DNA from: Gnetum montanum
Taxonomy: Eukaryota > Streptophyta > Gnetopsida > Gnetales > Gnetaceae
Assembly (NCBI GenBank): GCA_015680685.1
Contig: MNCI01004101.1
Coordinates: 664,972 to 728,971, forward strand
Length of the DNA: 64,000 nucleotides
Direction: 5' to 3'
Within the stretch, counting starts at the first letter, position 1; every line of letters begins with the position of its first letter. This document shows positions 1-12,967 of this stretch, one piece after another. The position numbers and the translations under genes were made by a program. The notes beneath the pieces are model-generated. The model searched no databases. It saw only the letters and a program-made list of their open reading frames with translations, and was not told the DNA's origin.

Positions 1-599
1 AGTTGTTGCATTCGCTTATGGGCCTCGGGGAAACCTTGCCTATTGAATCATGGACCATCGAGGGCTGTTTCGGAGGCCTCTAAGTTTGGTCACGCTATAC
101 TCATGTTGGGAAGCAGCATGACTTAGCTTGATTCTTGTTTACAAGTGCTAGGCCAAAATTAGTGTTGTTTCATATAGGATGAGGATTTAGTGAAATTTTT
201 CATAATTTTCATTTTTTAAGAGCTAGGTTTTTTCCATTTTTTCTTCTAGAGCTCTGACATGCTAGCTTCTAGAGGTCATAACATCACCTTCATAGCTTCA
301 ATTTCAAAGATTCTTGAATCTTGTCAATCTTGGAGCTCTCAACAATAAGCAAAAGACCAAGAGGCCATGGAAGAGGCTAAACTTGAGAACAAGACCTACA
401 AGTAGAACATGCAGAGTAGGAGGCTCAATCCTTCAGCATTCATCAGGAAACTCTTACTATAGATCATTTGGCCCAGGTAGAGGCAAAAGCTACACAAGCA
501 CCAATAGAAGGATAATGCCTCACACTATCACCAAACTATCTCCAAATTATATAGGAGAAAATGATCACATCTACAATGATTATGGAGCTTAACTTTCAT
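1..599. other. Unassigned leading segment
   Basis: I see no recognisable gene here. A 92-residue open frame on the plus strand (314-592) is rich in R, K, T and S and starts with MNLVNLGALNNKQ; I know of no family for it. The DNA upstream of family P may include the start of P, but the second P copy runs off the window before this point, so there is nothing to compare it with. Confidence 0.3.
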
Positions 600-3060
600 C
601 CATTCATCGAATTTTCTCTTGAAACAATGAAGATGCAACTCCAAGAATCATAGTTATGGCCTACACTTACAATTAATGAAGAATAGTATTTGGTGGATGT
701 ATACCAATTGTTGCATAATAAAGAGGTAGATACAACAGTAAAAATCAAGGAAGTATTAGTATCCTATTTAGTTAAGGTGATTACTAAAGTACTGAGTGTG
801 CCCAATGAAGAGTCAAAGGTAGCACATCTTTCCACTAGATCAGACACGAATACGAGAAAACTGTGATTGTAGAAAGCATATGGCAAGGATGAAAAGGATT
901 ATAGTGAGCTAACTCTTGAAGAGAGAATCTACTTCGAATAAATACATACCATCTACTTCCCACAAAAATATTAAACAAAATAACAACATATGTGGTAAGA
1001 AGAAGTGAAATATTAAAAGAAACATTTAATGCAAACATCGCACACATCTACTTCATGGAAATATAAAGATGGTTTGAGGAGAAAAAGGTATGGAAGTTAA
1101 CACTTCCATTTACTTGCCTTATTGCAAAGTTGTGAAGATGTGTTGGAATCATTTGGTAGACTAATGACATTCCTAGGAGAACTTAGAAAGCTTATTATGC
1201 TAAAATGCTCAAACCAGTATCACCAAAGATGGATCAAGTGCAGAAGCAAATGGACACTTGGAAAATCATTTGAACTACTAAGAAATAATAGCAAGTAGGA
1301 CCTAATGGCCAGTAGTAGTACTAGGAGAACTAGTAGTAGCAAGTATAACCACCACCTCTACAAGATTACAAGTCATCAATGAATCATCTACAATGAATTA
1401 CAAAAACTATTAGTTCGGGAACACATGAGAAGGAAAATATTTACAAAGTCATCGACGATGCCATTCGACCCATAGTTTACATAGATCCTATTAGTGGAAA
1501 AATATGTATTTTATTTAGGAGGGGGAACAAATGGTCACAAAATATTTTTAAGAACTTTCCATCATTCCAAGTGGTGCTTGAAACTAGATAAGAAGCCATG
1601 GTTATTATTATGTAGCACTAGGACATAATGGGAGTTACAAAGTAATCATATATCACATAAAAGAGCCATTTGATGTATCTATTAAGCCTCTAAATGATCT
1701 TTCTAGAGCTAGGGAGGCTTAAATATTATCTAGTACCTTAATGTATCCTTCTAATTTTGAACATGTGCTAGATACACTACTACATGTGGTATAGGTCATG
1801 CAAAACATTTTTGACATCCCAAGTGATGTCACTATAGCATAGTTAGAATTAATAGTAATTAAGGGTAATCTAGTCATGATAGAAAGTAGGGTAGAGCATG
1901 TAGAAAGTTAAATTAAAATATTATAGGAAGAGCTCATGATCTTAAGAGCCAAATGAAGAGATCCTACTTAGTATATTGCACTTGACTAGGTGGAGTATTT
2001 CAAAATAAAACAAATCAATAGCCCCATGAAGAATAATAAGTAGATGGAGAATGAGAAGGAGAAGATAGTGTGGGATGTCTTAGTAGTAGAAGCATAGACA
2101 TACATACATGCTAAGGAACTCATAGAAAAACAAAAGAAGTACAAAAAAATTGCTACAGATAATGAAAGGTTGATCAACATAGAGAAGCAGAAGAATGTTC
2201 TTGAAGAGAGTATCCACCATTTAGGGAACAACTATTGGGGGTTAACCAAGATATAAGGTAATTAGGATGAGATAATAGAACCCTCTCAATGGAGGAGGTA
2301 CATGCAATAAGATAGAAATTAACTATTGAAATAAGTGTGTGGTAGAATGAAATAAAGAAGCATGAAATTCTCAAACAACACTTCTGCGATCAAGTGGGCA
2401 TGTACAAATAGATCAATCAGAAGGAAATTCAGATGATTAAGGTCCAAATCAATTCCATTTTAGCATAGAGTCTAGATTGGCACCAATATTAGATAGCTAT
2501 GCTCATGTACACCAAGAGTAGATCTAAAACAATGACTTGCAAAAACATTATTTAATAGAATACGTGGGGTTAGCAAACCTACGATATGCTAACCTAGTCA
2601 TGTTAATAGTAGGTAGGTCTAAGAGTGAACTTGAATAGAAATTGGTGACCATGTATGTATTATATGGAAATGATTTTACAAACAGAAAGGATGTCTCAAA
2701 AAAGCTATATGTGGCAAACTTTGAATTAAAATTGATCAAGGTTAGCTATTAGGGCTAGAGAGCTATTGCAGTGAACCTCGCCAAATGAATGTTTAATTAT
2801 CAAGAGTTATGTAAGATGGTCAAGGTATTTGAGGAAGAAAGGAGGTTGTTTGCAGCATGGTATGTCAAGGTCAATCAAATGCTCTTGTAGCTATCATGTT
2901 CATGGGATTTATTATATTTATCAAATATTTCCAAATCAGCATGGACAATACATGATACAAGAATAGAGGAAGAGAAATTGTAAGCATTGCTAAATCAACA
3001 TCAATTTAAGAAGCATGATGATAAAGGGAAGAAGTTGATGGAAGATCCGTCATCAATAGG
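600..3060 (+). pseudogene. Family P copy 1: broken coiled-coil protein gene
   Basis: This is a decayed coding region with many in-frame stops and frame changes. It is identified by comparison with the second copy on the minus strand (62973-64000 and 12420-12967). Readable blocks in order are an N-terminal part near 700-1130 containing KEVLVSYLVKVITK and SVPNEESKVAHL, a block at 1560-1970 with FDIPSDVT, a charged coiled-coil block at 2040-2230 with HAKELIEKQKKYKKIATDN and RLINIEKQK, and a C-terminal block at 2560-3060 with NRKDVSKKL, FEEERRLFAAWYVKVNQML and the ending HDTRIEEEKL. The two copies share these blocks in the same order, so this was once one long protein. The long heptad-like stretch suggests a structural or oligomeric role, but I do not recognise the family. 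It may have been carried by an older transposon. The homologue of the insertion site used by element A is near position 2500. Confidence 0.6.
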
Positions 3061-4150
3061 AACAATTGAATCTACATTGAGCTTTTTTAGTTTAGTTTTA
3101 TTTTATCATATAACTCTATCTCAATTTTTTTAAAACACCAATGCAGCATTTAGTGCCATCTAAATCTACCTACTAGTTTTGTAAGGAATTATATCCTCAT
3201 TTTGTTTAAACACAAGGACAAGTTTCTAATCAGTCATGGGAGTATGATAAAGTTAATATTTATCCATCGTCGATATCATAATAATGATATCACATCAATG
3301 ATATTATAAATTTGATATTTTAGCATATGATACATCATCATTGATATGATATCTTGAGATATGTGTAGCCCTATAAATATGACACTTGAATAAATGGATC
3401 CACATAAGTTTCAGTTCATAGTAACTAGACTTTGTTAGTTTATTTTCATAATCTAGCACATAGAAGTGTGAATGCCCATAGTGTGTCTTAATGAATGACA
3501 TTTTTATTCAAATAGATTGTACTTGGGCATAGTTTATGCATGGAAATAAAGATAAAACTACTTCTTACCATTGAAACATTCTCCTAGTTTACTATTTTAC
3601 TAAGAATAATGTTTGCTATTTTGACTTAGCATAATGATTACTATTTTCCTAGTTAATGTTTTGCCTTCCCATGCACTTAACTATTACTATTATTAGTAAG
3701 TGGAATGAGTACGAATGACCTCAAGAACTTAAGTATAATTTCTTGGTAATTTAGTAGTGATATTGCTTGGTATGCCTAGTAGCAGTACACATGGTATCTC
3801 AATAGTGATTACACAAAGCCCAAGGTGTGTATGGAAGATTAGGATGAATTCTCATCCTCATAGCCTAGGATAGACTTATTTAGTTGCTTCACTTAGATTT
3901 AGAAACCATTTTCATTCTTAGTATGTTTGATAGGAGTAATCATGGCCAAAAAACATTAGATATCATATACCTAACAGTGAGCTAAATCATACCCTTATAC
4001 TTCACTAGCTCCATGTTGGAAGACAATAGTCTTGATCTTAGACCAATTGCTAGAATATTAACATTTCCTTGTTCATGAATTATGATCTAGTTGCATGTGA
4101 ATAACTTTGAATTCTATGGTTGGATGTTGGATTACTTCACTAATCATCAT
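3061..4150 (+). repeat. Conserved 3' flank of family P, copy 1 (possible LTR)
   Basis: This non-coding stretch follows the P coding remnant and matches, in inverted orientation, the segment 11370-12415 that follows P copy 2. Similarity can be followed to about 4150 and then fades. A TATA-box-like CTATAAATAT lies at 3371-3380, just after the shared motif TGTGTAGCCC. A non-coding unit with a TATA motif directly downstream of a transposon-like ORF would fit a 3' LTR, but I cannot find convincing TG/CA ends or a target duplication. A plain 3' UTR and flank duplicated with the gene is the alternative. Confidence 0.45.
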
Positions 4151-4199
4151 CTACTGAGTCAACCCAAAGCTTTAAAGTGTTCTTTGTAGAAACCTAATT

Positions 4200-6900
4200 G
4201 TTGAGTAGAGAAATAGCTTTATGAATTAGTTCTATTACCACATTAGTAGCCATATGAAGGGGCCTCAGAGAGTGAAAAAATAGCTCTACAATTTAGCTCT
4301 TCCACATAAACATCTTTAAATAAGTGAGGAAGAGACTTTATAGAATAGCTCTACAAGCCACATCATGAATTTATCATGAAGAGTGAAAAGAGCTTGTAAG
4401 TAGAGAAAAATGTCTATTACATGAAAAAGTTTATTTTCATTTCTACCATGTGAGATTTTTTAATGTTGATAAGCTTCATAAACATTAAAATATTTGATGA
4501 AATTTGTTTCACCATAATTAGGTCTGTAGAGCTTTAAAATGGTTCTACTAAATAGCTATACCATGTAACCTCTTCAATTAGCTCATGCTGATAGAGCCAA
4601 AATGTGGATCTATAAAAAAAAAGCTAAAATTCTCTATAAGAGCCACATCACCTAAGTGGATCAACTACTTCATGTTAGTTATTGAAAAGCTAGTAGGTTC
4701 TTTGAACTGAGGAGACTAGTTTAGGAAGAAATTTTTGAAATAATCTTATCATATTAGCATAAATAGGGAGTTCATAGAATTTAACTTTATCTCTACAAAA
4801 ATATTTTTTTATGTTAGTTCATTAAGTAGCACTAGATTTGTAGAGATAAAAAGAGGTTCGAGAAAAGTACTCTTCCATGTCAACATCTTGGTGCAAAGCT
4901 AGTTTAGTATAGCTATATTTCTATTATATTAACAAACACTTCCATATCATCATCAACTACATCAGCTTCCACCACATTAGAAGGACAAGTTCATAAAACC
5001 AAAAAGGATTTCTCCAAGATAGTTCTATGAGTAATAAACATAAAGAAATAGATATGTTCTCATTTCTACCACATAAGTGACTAGAGAAGGTTTCTAGAGA
5101 AAAATTGATTCTATGAGAAGAAATGAAAGCAGTTTTACATGCCACATCATTACTCAACCTCTAAAACAACTTTGTCATGCTAACATATGTCCCATTAGCT
5201 AGCTTGTAGAACCACTTCATAGAGTTATATTTCCATTCTATAAGTGAGCTTTTCCATGTCAGCATCTATCAAATTAGCATACATCATGTCAAGTTTAGAT
5301 ATAATTCTTGTTGATAGATCAATATTTTCATTCTACAAATAAACTATTCCACATTATCACTTATCACATAAGCTTTCACCACATTTGTTGCTAAGAATGC
5401 CTACTATGTAAAACCAAAACATGATTACATAAAAATAGCTCTACGAGTAACAAGCTCAACCCTATAACTATATTCCACTCCACCATGTAAGCTACTTCTT
5501 TAAGGTAGATACATAAAACTAATATTTGGCTCTAGTAAGGAAATCTATAATAGTCTTATGAGATACTTTATTATTTGTTCACATTAGCATGTAGAGCAAA
5601 GCTCATAGAACCAGAAATTATCCTTACAAGATAAATCTACTTGTTTAACTTCATGAAACTAAATAAAAGAGGAGAGAAATTAGAATTAGTTCCATATATG
5701 ATATGTGGATTCTACTTAAAGGAAACTTGTAGAACAAAAACTTAGCTCTAGAAGGAAAAGTGAATATGATTCTATGTAGCTAGATGAAGCCCATAGTTAA
5801 GCCCTCATAGAGTCAAAATATGACTCTATAAAATAATTTTAAGAAAAGACTCTACCATGTCATATTTATTTGTTAAAGTAAAAGAGTTAATCTTACAAGA
5901 TATGCTACTCTCATTTCTTTCACATTATCCTAAAAGAAGGGATGATGCAGAGTCAAAATTTAGCTCTAAAATATAATCAAAAAATAGTTCTACCATATCA
6001 TTGCTAGAGAAAGTTAACTTTACAGAGAAAGCATCACTTGAGGAGGTTAAAATTGATTTGACAGACAAGAGAGTAAATATTTCTGTCATGATAGAATCTC
6101 CTTTAAAGAATGAGCTCATAAAACCAAAATTTGGCCTCACAAGGAAGTTCCTTTTTGGTTTTGTCAGGTCATCCCATCGAAGATATTTGGAGTACCAAAA
6201 AATGATTCTACAAAAAAATTTTTTTGCATCAACTTGTAGGTAAAGGTCTTCTTTACCTACATAGCCGAAAGTTCATAAAATAAAAAAATCGTCCTAAAAA
6301 TCAGTTCTACCATACTAGCTTTTTTGGAGTTCAAAAGTGATTCTTTAAGGTCACTTTGTCACATGAGCTCTATATCTAGCTTAGGTTTGTGAAGGTGAAA
6401 TCTAGTTCTAAAGAGAAGCTCAGGTGCCGCATAGCATATCACCACATTAGCTTGAAGATGGAGTTCATAGAATCAAATTGTTATTCTATGAGTGAGCTCT
6501 AACACATCAGCATCCTTTACACTAGCTTGTAGAAATAATTGGTGAGGTGGAAATTTAGCTCTATGAATGGATCTTAAATTAGCTATACCATGTTAGCACT
6601 TTGCACATCAGCTTTTAAAACCAACATATAAATCCAAATTCATCTCTACATGGTAATGAATCTTTGACATTAGTTCCTTCAAAGAGCAAGTTTGTAGAGT
6701 GAAAAAATGTTTCTACAGTAATAATTCTATAAGCCATGTCAGACCTTGGACCCACCAAGAATGGTAGCATTTTAACTTTTATCTAGGTAGGTAAGAATGC
6801 ATGGCATAACATAGAATCAATTCAAAGAAGAAGCTTGTATTCATTTCACCACATTAGATCCTATCATAGAGTGAATTTGTAAAGCATAAACAATATTGAG
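4200..6900. repeat. Degenerate short-period repeat region
   Basis: For about 2.7 kb the sequence alternates between variants of two words: one like TACCATGTCAGCATC or CCACATTAGCTT, the other like TAGCTCTAC(A/G)A or AGAGC with AAACCAAAAT beside it. Examples of the first are at 4876, 5252, 5853, 6305 and 6588; examples of the second are near 4290, 4600, 5430, 5960 and 6560. Spacing is irregular, roughly 60-130 bases. It looks like an old minisatellite or a retroelement leader that grew by slippage. The plus- and minus-strand open frames around 5925-6243 overlap each other within the repeat and are not supported as genes. Confidence 0.45.
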
Positions 6901-7189
6901 AAAGGTTTCATAGGCTAATGGTAGGCAAGACGTTTTTTCAAACTCCTATGCCTTAAATAAGGTAGGTTGAACAAAATTAAATCATAAAAAAGAGAAAATT
7001 GCACAAAAATTTTGAAAAAATTGAATTAAAGAATGAGGCTTTAAGTATTAAAGAGTGATATTTGAGTACATTTTGAATAGATAGCTATTAACATATAAAG
7101 CTAAAGTAAACTTGAGATTTAAAATAGAGTAGAATATGAAGTCACTATTAATATAACAAAAAAGCTTAAAATTATAAAGAATGTCAAGA

Positions 7190-10110
7190 TGTAGCATAAG
7201 GAGGCGGAGGAGGCTTCACAAAAATTTCAAGATATTGATACTTTCATCTCTTCAAAGTATCTACAACAATACAATTTGAACATCTATCAGCTCCATCAGT
7301 GGATTGATGTTATCCATCTAGAATTAAATGCTGAAGAAGTTAAATTATTTGATTTTTTTGAGGATCATGAACTAATAGAGATGTTGGGTTTGCAAGCAGT
7401 GAAATGATTGAAATGATGGAGAGAGATATATGAAAAAGTAAGGCTTCAAAAGCTAGGTTTCAGGTCTAGGGAAAATCTAATATGAGATGTTCTAAATTGG
7501 CTCATGGTAGAAACATTTTATAAAAAGGATAAGCTAGAATTAAGAGGAAACACTAAGTGATTCATTGATATCAATGATAAGAAGGCATATGAGCTCTATA
7601 GGTTGATTAAGATAGATATTATGGAGATTGAAGCCCACTAGTACAATGAGAAAGTGCTCAGTGAAAGGTTTTGAAGTCATCCAAACAAAGGGAGAGCTAT
7701 CCAAGTACCTCTAACTAATTTGGTGAAGGCATGGGGATACAAAAACACAATTTCAAAGGACCTAGAGCTTAGGTTTCCTCATTTCATTTTCTTTTCTTCT
7801 TTAAATATTTGTTCTTATTATGAGATAAATACTACATCAAATTTACATGTTTGGGCTTGGAAAATACTAAATTTTTCTTCCTAGTCTAATGTATGAATGA
7901 TGCCCTAAAGAAGTTTCTATTTGAGATTGAGTGATAAGAAGCTCAAGTAACCCTTAGCTATTTTTATTGAATTTTCTATTAAGTAATATTTTTTAGCCTA
8001 AGAGGATGACTTCAATTTTCACATGATATGTATTCCATAGAAAATACAGGTTAGAAGACCCTTGTTATGACTTCTTTGACACACAATCCTTAGAGTTTCT
8101 AATGAATTATTTTTATTTTTATGTAATTGATATTATTTTAGGAGCCTTTCCATCAAGCCTTGACTAGAAATTAATAGATGAAAGTAGGGTAAAGTGCCAT
8201 GGAGCCATTTTCCTTCATGTTTAATATACTTAGATCTTAATCATAGAATTTGAGGGTAGATGTTTTAACCCTTTTAAGTTTATATCTTCTTATTTGGCTA
8301 TAGTGAAAATAGGTTGATAGATGTGGGAGAGCCACCCTTAGGCATGAGTACAATCATAGAGAGATTTTCCTTCTCAAGTTTGGGTTTTTGGAGTTTGGAA
8401 ATTTTGAATGCTTGAAGGTCATGGTAAGAAGATACTGAGAGTAGTGCAATTTTTCTCAAGCTAAGAAGAGGATCTATTCCATGGAAAAGACTGGAAAGGT
8501 TCATCAACCTAATGAAATTGACATAGCCTATATTAGAGATTTTGATAACATGGTAAATTAATCTAATGAATCGGCTCCAATGGAGCTAAAAATAAGTTGA
8601 TCATTGAAATTATCTACTTTATCTTTTGATGCACCTCTACTAAAAGTTTTCCAATGGATAAAGGATAGGGAGCATCCTCTAGATAGGAATTTCTTAGACG
8701 AAAACCTAGTTAGAGATATAAATTACTTTTCATGAAATCTCTTAGAGCTAAAAAATGTTAGGCCTAATGAAAGAGGTTTCCTCTCAATGAAGAAGAATAT
8801 GCCAAAGTGAGGGTAATAAGAAAAGTTAGAATTGATTGGATATAGATAGAAAAAGAGCAATAGAAAATATTAGAGCAAGAAAGGTAAATGTAGCTCCAAT
8901 AGTAGAAACAAGTAGAACAAAAAAGGCTATTATAATAACAACAATAGTAACAACTTCTAAAACTTCAACATCAAAATTAGAAAGAAGGAGAAGGCTCATC
9001 CTTAACTCTTAATTTTCCCTCTAGTTACTTGATGAAGAAAGCAACTTGGTCATTACAACTAAAGGAGAAATAAGGTGGGATGTTCTTGAGCTAGAATCTC
9101 CTTACTACACTTGAAATAAAGGCTAGTGTCATCTTCTAGTATAAAGATGATAATCCACAAATAGGTAAACAAAAGTTTATAGTGTCACATGGAGAGATGT
9201 TAGAAGGCATGGGGCACCTAGCTAATAATTAGATAGTTAATTTATAAGAGACTTTGTTACAAAATGAAAAAGAACTATCCAAGCTATGAGGGGAAATGAA
9301 AAGTCTAACAAAGAAGAATGAACAACTTAGAGTAATGATAACTATCAAGAAATCATTATTGGAGCGTAAAGAGCAAGTAATAGCCCAATTGAAAGAAAGG
9401 GTAGCTACAATAAGCTCAAAGATAGAATAATCTAGAAAATGTAAATGTCCAAATTACTCTTATCTTGTCATACTGAGCTATAAGGAACTAATTAATAAAA
9501 TGGAGTATGGCAAGGAATGGATGAAGAAAATAGGAGAAGAAATAACAAAGATTATAGAGAAACAAGTCATGTTCACATAGATTGAAGAAAGAATCCAGTA
9601 ATTGTATGAACTAGATATTAAAAAATGAGGACAATTACCCCAATTCAAGAAAAGCTTCCTTGACTCAATGATGATGGCTATTATAGATATCATATGTGTA
9701 ACTACTTAAAAGAAGCTAGAGTTTGAACATGTTTATCCTTGTGCATAAGCTACTTTTATTGAAATAACTAACATAATAATTGAATCAGGTATTGGAAAGA
9801 GTAGTGTCAAAGAAATCATTATGAAGCTTTATAGGTTTGAGCTAAATTCAATGAATTAGGATATCAAGACCCTCATAAATCATGGAAAACTATCACAATA
9901 GATAACTATGAAAAGGATTTAAGTGCAATGAATGGAGGCATACCAAGAGGCTAAACAGTTACATGATGGATTATAATTATGTGAGGAGAATGTCAGAATA
10001 TTGTAGCATGAATTCTATAACCATTTTAAATGCCTGAGGCTACAATATAAATCCAAAAGTAAAATTGTAAAAGGGAATCCTTTTTGGACTTTTTGGGCTA
10101 GGAAATTGAA
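7190..10110 (+). pseudogene. Gene-like remnant Q, coiled-coil protein
   Basis: A second decayed plus-strand coding region, unlike P in sequence. The first readable block (7195-7790) contains FQDIDTFISSKYLQQYNL, KAYELYRLIKIDIMEIEA and LVKAWGYKNTISKDLELRF. About 500 bases of AT-rich DNA follow, which could be an intron. Coding resumes near 8470 (SFDAPLLKVFQWIKDREHP), passes a Q/N-rich run near 8880-8960, and then a long charged helix at 9240-9620 (EMKSLTKKNEQLRVMITI, KEQVIAQLKERVATISSK). The C-terminal block (9660-10110) has KLEFEHVYPCA and SSVKEIIMKLYRFELN and ends shortly after GNPFWTFWARKLK. No family is recognised. The general plan, a globular N-terminus followed by coiled coil, resembles P and X. 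There is only one copy in the window, so frame joins are my inference. Confidence 0.45.
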
Positions 10111-11369
10111 ATAATCAACTTGTAAACATTTCTTTTTAATGATTTTTTCAGCAGCCGTCATCTATCTCATATAGTTTTTATCTCTTAGCTCGTTATTTTT
10201 AGTTGATTAGATTTTTCTTATTTCATCTACCACTAGTATGACATAGTTACATATGAATGGATTGCTAATTTTGGAATAGACTATTTTATCTATCAAGAAA
10301 AGGCTTAGCTTATTTTTTTAATTCTAATTAGACAAGATAGCTTTAGTAATTAATTAGTTAGCATATAAACATTGTCATCTTTGTTTGGTTATGAGATTTA
10401 TGAATAATTATGTTTTTCTTAGTTTCATGTTATATTTATTAATGCTATTGTGATCTTGCATTAGGAAGTTAGCTAATAGATAGCTAACAATTTAAGCTTG
10501 GATTTTCCTATAAAACTATCCATTAACTATTTGTGTATGTTGCAATATTCAATGGTAGAATAATAATAAATATATTCATATTATTTTATGTGTTAAGAGA
10601 TAGCTAAGAGAGATAGATAATTAAATATATACAAAAAAATAATTCCTTAAATTCATTTTTTTATCTCATTGATAAATTCTCATTGTTATTTATAATTAGT
10701 CACATTAACTCATTTACTAGTAGAGGCTATTTGGAGGAATCTATGCCTTGGTGATACTAGAGACTAGAAACCATCTAAAATGAGTTTAATCAAAAATTTG
10801 TTGTCCTATGGTGGAGTCATGCATAATTCTATGACAACAAGTTTAGTTGGTGCTAGAAAGAGGGTTAACCTTCCTGTATGACTTCTTCTTTTTAGTGTTA
10901 GAACTAGCTAACAAAAGATTTAATAAACACTAGAAGGGGGAACTCTTATTGTGAAATAATTTATAGTTTATTAGGTTATATTAGATTAAAGTTACTTATA
11001 AAATAAGTTAGTTACTTTAGCTCATGAGTAGTTCCTCTAATAAATAAGAGATTTCAAAATTTCTAGGCATACGTTTGAACTTAGATTTGGATCTATATTA
11101 AGAAATACAGAAAGCATAGTGAGAAGTTAATGTAGTGGAATTAAGACATGATGTACTTAGATGTTGTTGTTAGTTAAGGGATTTTCTTTAAAATAAAAAA
11201 CTAGATTAAAAATAAGATCAACCAGTAGAGCTCAGGGTTTAAAAGTAATGGCTAACTTAGTCATTGTTAACCCATTTCAATTACACATAGCCTTAATGTT
11301 TAATCCTTATCATAACATTCCAAAATGAAATTATAAATATATCCTAGAATCATATATCCTTGGTAAAGT
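10111..11369. other. AT-rich unassigned DNA
   Basis: I see no gene, repeat partner or structural RNA. The segment is AT-rich with scattered short open frames and lies between the end of Q and the inverted flank of P copy 2. Confidence 0.4.
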
Positions 11370-12415
11370 TGATAAGTGGTGAAAAAATCCCAACACTATA
11401 TCATACAAGTCACAAGTGTTAACGTAGGACTAGATTATAATCCATGGATGAAAAATGTAATTATGCTAGTGATTGATATTAAGTTCATGTTTCATTTTCT
11501 TCTCAGCTTGAGTTAGTGAAGTCTAAATGTATGGTTTAACTCCTAGTGAGGCATATGTTACTCATTTTACTCCTAAGTGCAAACATAATAAGAATGAATT
11601 TAAGTGCTAAATCTAATTAATGATGAGAATGTAAATCTATTCTATCCTATAGTGATGAAAATCCATTCTTGGTTTACTGGACATGTCTTGGACTCATGTA
11701 ACCATTACTATAATTACCAAGTGAATTCACCACTAAGAAAATCAAGTGAAACCACTACTGGATTACCAAAAGATTACACTTTAATACTCAAAACTAGTCA
11801 TACTCATTCTACTTTACTAATGAATAAGTAAAATATAGTGCATGGAAAATGTAAATGATTAAGCTAACAAAGCAAGAAAATTATGCTAAGTAAAGAAATA
11901 GAACTAATTGGATGCTGCAATGATAAAATTAATCTTGATCATTATTTCCATCATGAACTGCATCAAAGTACATTTTACTTGAATAAATATTGCACTCAAA
12001 TGCTCAACATCATAGAGTAGGCATTCACTCTATCGCTAATTATGAAAACAAACTACAATAGGTTCTCTAAGACTTGGAATAAAAAGATGTAGGGCTACAC
12101 ACATCTTGAGACATCATATCAATGATGACTTAACATGGATTATGACATTGTATCTACAACATAGTTGACACAATATCATATTCTCCAAAAATTTAACTTT
12201 AGCATACTTCTATGATTAATTGGAAACTCATCCCTAAGTTAGAATAAAATGAGGATAAAATCCCTTAAAAAATTGAAAGGTAGAAACAACTTGATATGAC
12301 CAACTAACTATTCACATGAATTAAAATGCCACAATGGTATTTTTACAAAATGACATAGTAACATGACCAAAAAGGATTTTAAGTAGCATGATGTAGTTCA
12401 TATTCTAGGTAGTGG
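11370..12415 (-). repeat. Conserved 3' flank of family P, copy 2 (inverted)
   Basis: The reverse complement aligns with 3061-4150 over its whole length. Shared landmarks are TGTGTAGCCCTA, the TTATTCAA run before TGTACTT, and the AT(G/T)GATTATAATCTAGT-like word at the far end. The match shows that P and its flank were duplicated as a unit and now face each other tail to tail. The TATA word seen in copy 1 is changed here. Confidence 0.5.
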
Positions 12416-12419
12416 AGGC

Positions 12420-12967
12420 TCTTCCATTAGCTTCTTCACCTTTTCATAAGGCTTATAAAATTGATAGCAATTTAGGAGCACCTAAAGCTTATATTCTTCT
12501 ATCCTTGGATCATGTACCATCAATGTTTGTTGAGTAATGTTGGATTGAGTAGGTACATCCCATGGGCATGGCAGCTATAGAAACATTTTGTTGGCCTTCA
12601 CATACCAAGTCATAAACTACCTCTTTTCCTCTTCAAAAGCACTGGTCATCTTTCTAAGTTATTGGTAATTTGATATTTGATGTGCTAGGTTTTTTACTAC
12701 ATCCTTCTACCCATGGTAGCTAGCTTTAACAATTTCTAGCTCTGCATTTACAACATGTAATTTTTACAATGCATCCTTTCGATCAACAAACTCTTCTTGT
12801 ACATTGCATATAGTACTGCTACCTATTTCTCAAGCTCATTTCTTGACTTGCTTGCTGTTAACAAGGCTAGATTAGCATATTGAAGGTTTGTCAATCCCAT
12901 GTACTTTATCAAGTCTTCTTTCTATAGGTCCTTATCCTTCACCTCATCTTGGTGAACATGAGCAAGA
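12420..12967 (-). pseudogene. Family P copy 2, C-terminal half
   Basis: Read on the minus strand this matches the C-terminal block of P copy 1: FVDRKDAL, NAELEIVKASYHG, MTSAFEEEKR, WYVKANKMFL and VHDPRIEEYKL all have direct counterparts at 2640-3000. Several tryptophan and glutamine codons have become stops. The reading stops abruptly at 12967, where element A begins; the missing N-terminal half continues beyond the far end of A at 62973-64000. Joining the two flanks reproduces the order seen in copy 1 without gap. No function can be assigned. Confidence 0.65.
12963..12967. other. Target-site duplication of element A (left)
   Basis: CAAGA immediately left of the LTR; the right copy at 62968-62972 reads CAAGG. 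The single difference fits the age of the element. Confidence 0.65.

Noticed and set aside
600-12967. P1 and P2 flanks as terminal inverted repeats of one giant DNA transposon
   Set aside because: The similarity includes a long coding region, its outer end lies off the window, and the inner ends fade without a sharp boundary. A tail-to-tail pair of copies is simpler.
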